NCBI GenBank assembly: GCA_050180235.1
Contig: JBFXEJ010000134.1
Location: 1-14,486, forward strand
DNA length: 14,486 nucleotides
Direction: 5' to 3'
Origin: JAABRU01 sp050180235
GTDB lineage: Bacteria; Desulfobacterota; Desulfobacteria; Desulfobacterales; Desulfococcaceae
Shown: positions 13,427-14,486 of the stretch, piece by piece
How the letters are laid out: every line of letters begins with the position of its first letter
Numbering within the stretch: position 1 is the stretch's first letter
Made by a program: the position numbers and the translations under genes
Notes under the pieces: model-generated
What the model was told of the DNA's origin: nothing
The model's input: the letters and a program-made list of their open reading frames with translations, nothing else
Database searches by the model: none

Positions 13427-14281
13427 TCACACCCTTTTCATCACAAACAGCGTAACATCATCGGTTTTTTCAAAATCACTGATTTCGTTCAGAATCGCGG
13501 CATGGATTTCGGAAGCAGATTTGCCGCCGGATGCCTCAATGACAGCGGTCAGCCGCTCTGTGCCGAAGAATTTGCCGTCTTTTCCCCTGGCTTCAATGAT
13601 TCCGTCAGTGTAAAGGATGAGGCAGTCACCGGTTCCGAGCCGGAATTCACTCACCGGCAGCATTTCGGAAATATCCGCCTCAAGCCCGATCCACATGCCG
13701 TCAGTTTCAATGCTTTCCACTTTCCGGGTTTCAGCACACCAGAACAGAATATCCTCGTGAAGCCCTGAAAAATCAAAGAAGCCGTCCTTTCCACAGGCAA
13801 TCACAATAATGGTCATGTGTTTCTGCTCATCCATAAGGACAATGTTTTCATAGATTGTCCGGTTAATCACGGACAAAAGGCGTGACACCGGCATCTGAGG
13901 ATTCTGGATCAGAACCGTATGAATGGCTGTCTGAACCATCATCATGACCAGTCCTGCGCTTACGCCGTGTCCTGAAACATCGCCGATGACAATCCAGTCA
14001 TAACCTCCGACAGAAATCACATCATAATAGTCGCCCCCAACCTCCTCGGAAGGCTCGCAGCTCGCTGCAATTTCGTATCCGCTTAATTCTGCTTTTTTCG
14101 GCAAAAGGCAGGTCTGAATCTTTTTGGCAACCTGCATTTCGGTTTGTATCCGGTCAAATTCCGACTGCCGTTTGCTGACCAGTCCCATCTTCCCGATCAT
14201 CCCTGTCAGACCGGTCAGAAAATTTATGATCTTCTTCACATAATCATCTGAAAAAATGGGAACTTTTTTCAATGCTTTCAT
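13427..14281 (-). CDS. PP2C/SpoIIE-family serine phosphatase with the remnant of a PocR sensor domain
   Basis: From ATG 14281 it has 284 residues. Residues 1-35 are the C-terminal end of a PocR-type ligand-binding domain (ALKKVPIFSDDYVKKIINFL). The linker helix 40-63 (FDRIQTEMQVAKKIQTCLLP) is the usual lead-in to SpoIIE phosphatases. The PP2C domain carries the metal-binding aspartates Asp84 (EEVGGDYYD) and Asp101 (GDVSGHGVSAGL), then LYTDGIIEA and KTDDVTLF near the end. The catalytic part looks intact. It would dephosphorylate a STAS serine, most simply that of the protein at 11944-12297. The start is doubtful: ATG 14281 has no Shine-Dalgarno and cuts the PocR domain, while the same frame stays open to 14449 without ATG, GTG or TTG. 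The gene is therefore probably 5'-truncated. Confidence 0.85.
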   Translation of the reverse strand: MKALKKVPIFSDDYVKKIINFLTGLTGMIGKMGLVSKRQSEFDRIQTEMQVAKKIQTCLLPKKAELSGYEIAASCEPSEEVGGDYYDVISVGGYDWIVIGDVSGHGVSAGLVMMMVQTAIHTVLIQNPQMPVSRLLSVINRTIYENIVLMDEQKHMTIIVIACGKDGFFDFSGLHEDILFWCAETRKVESIETDGMWIGLEADISEMLPVSEFRLGTGDCLILYTDGIIEARGKDGKFFGTERLTAVIEASGGKSASEIHAAILNEISDFEKTDDVTLFVMKRV

Positions 14282-14359
14282 GTAGGCATCTTCATCAAAA
14301 CCATACTGGGCAGCCTGTCTGCGGAAGAATTCTCTGTCAGGCGGTTCGTAAAAATACTG
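14282..14359 (-). pseudogene. Upstream PocR-domain remnant in frame with the phosphatase
   Basis: Read upstream in the phosphatase frame, the translation gives QYFYEPPDREFFRRQ followed by AAQYGFDEDAY. This is the characteristic PocR phrase (FxEPPDxEFFRxQAxxYGFDExAY). It runs straight into ATG 14281, so the true protein included a PocR domain. Beyond about 14359 the match fades: IINLF is perhaps still homologous, but four unmatched residues intervene. Confidence 0.65.
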
Positions 14360-14486
14360 TGGTAGTGGGTCAAAAAGGTTGATTATGCCGTTTCCGAAAA
14401 CAGACCGTTTACAAAATAATAACGGTTTATATACATCCCGATAACATTGTCATGTATTTTTTCGTTCTTTGAAAAACATATCGTCT
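14360..14486. other. AT-rich right edge, possibly the end of an inserted element
   Basis: PocR homology stops where the plus strand reads TGGTAGTGGGTCAAAAAGG. The remaining bases are AT-rich, contain stops in all frames, and have no recognisable gene. The motif looks like a transposon-type tip, but no matching end is in the window and I cannot name the family. A frameshift or natural divergence of the PocR N-terminal part is the alternative. Confidence 0.3.

Overview
The window looks like accessory signalling DNA from a Gram-negative, sulfate-reducer-like member of the Desulfobacterota (a Desulfonema- or Desulfobacter-type genome is my best guess). This rests on the mid-GC codon use, an outer-membrane lipoprotein, the PocR, SpoIIE, STAS and CheW modules, and many short interspersed repeats. 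The taxonomic call is inference. No marker gene is present.

Left edge (1-840): the start of a leftward gene (probably a transposase) and what looks like an insertion-sequence end at about 125 cut into a cheA gene. Only the end of the CheA ATPase domain and its CheW-like P5 domain remain. After a GC-rich hairpin comes a large rightward gene (1063-4032) for an outer-membrane lipoprotein. It carries TPR-like, Ig-like, caspase (peptidase C14) and CsgG/FlgT-like parts.

Middle (4033-9231): three leftward genes lie between repeats. They encode topoisomerase III with three C-terminal zinc/Toprim-repeat units, a plant-type (class II) PRPP synthase, and a double TM2-domain membrane protein. The gaps hold three short non-coding elements that share terminal inverted repeats of the ATACC(A/G)(A/G)TTCGC type. 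Elements A (4131-4260) and B (8806-9098) carry the same perfectly conserved 46-bp hairpin unit, once in A and four times (51-bp period) in B. Element C (4260-4388) has the same ends around an unrelated core built on CTCTGTGTCCTCTGTGG. These look like MITE-type, non-autonomous elements with exchangeable or expandable cores.

Right part (9232-14486): five leftward signalling genes. In transcription order they are a PP2C/SpoIIE phosphatase with a broken PocR sensor domain at its N terminus, then after a 521-bp gap a GHKL kinase-like protein, a STAS anti-anti-sigma-like protein, a hybrid histidine kinase (PAS-HisKA-HATPase-REC), and a PAS-CheW protein. The last four are tightly packed and probably co-transcribed. 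The set combines a partner-switching cassette (phosphatase, kinase, STAS) with a two-component kinase and a chemotaxis adaptor. The PAS-containing N-termini of the last two are paralogous. Both window edges cut signalling genes, and both breaks may be insertion-sequence boundaries.
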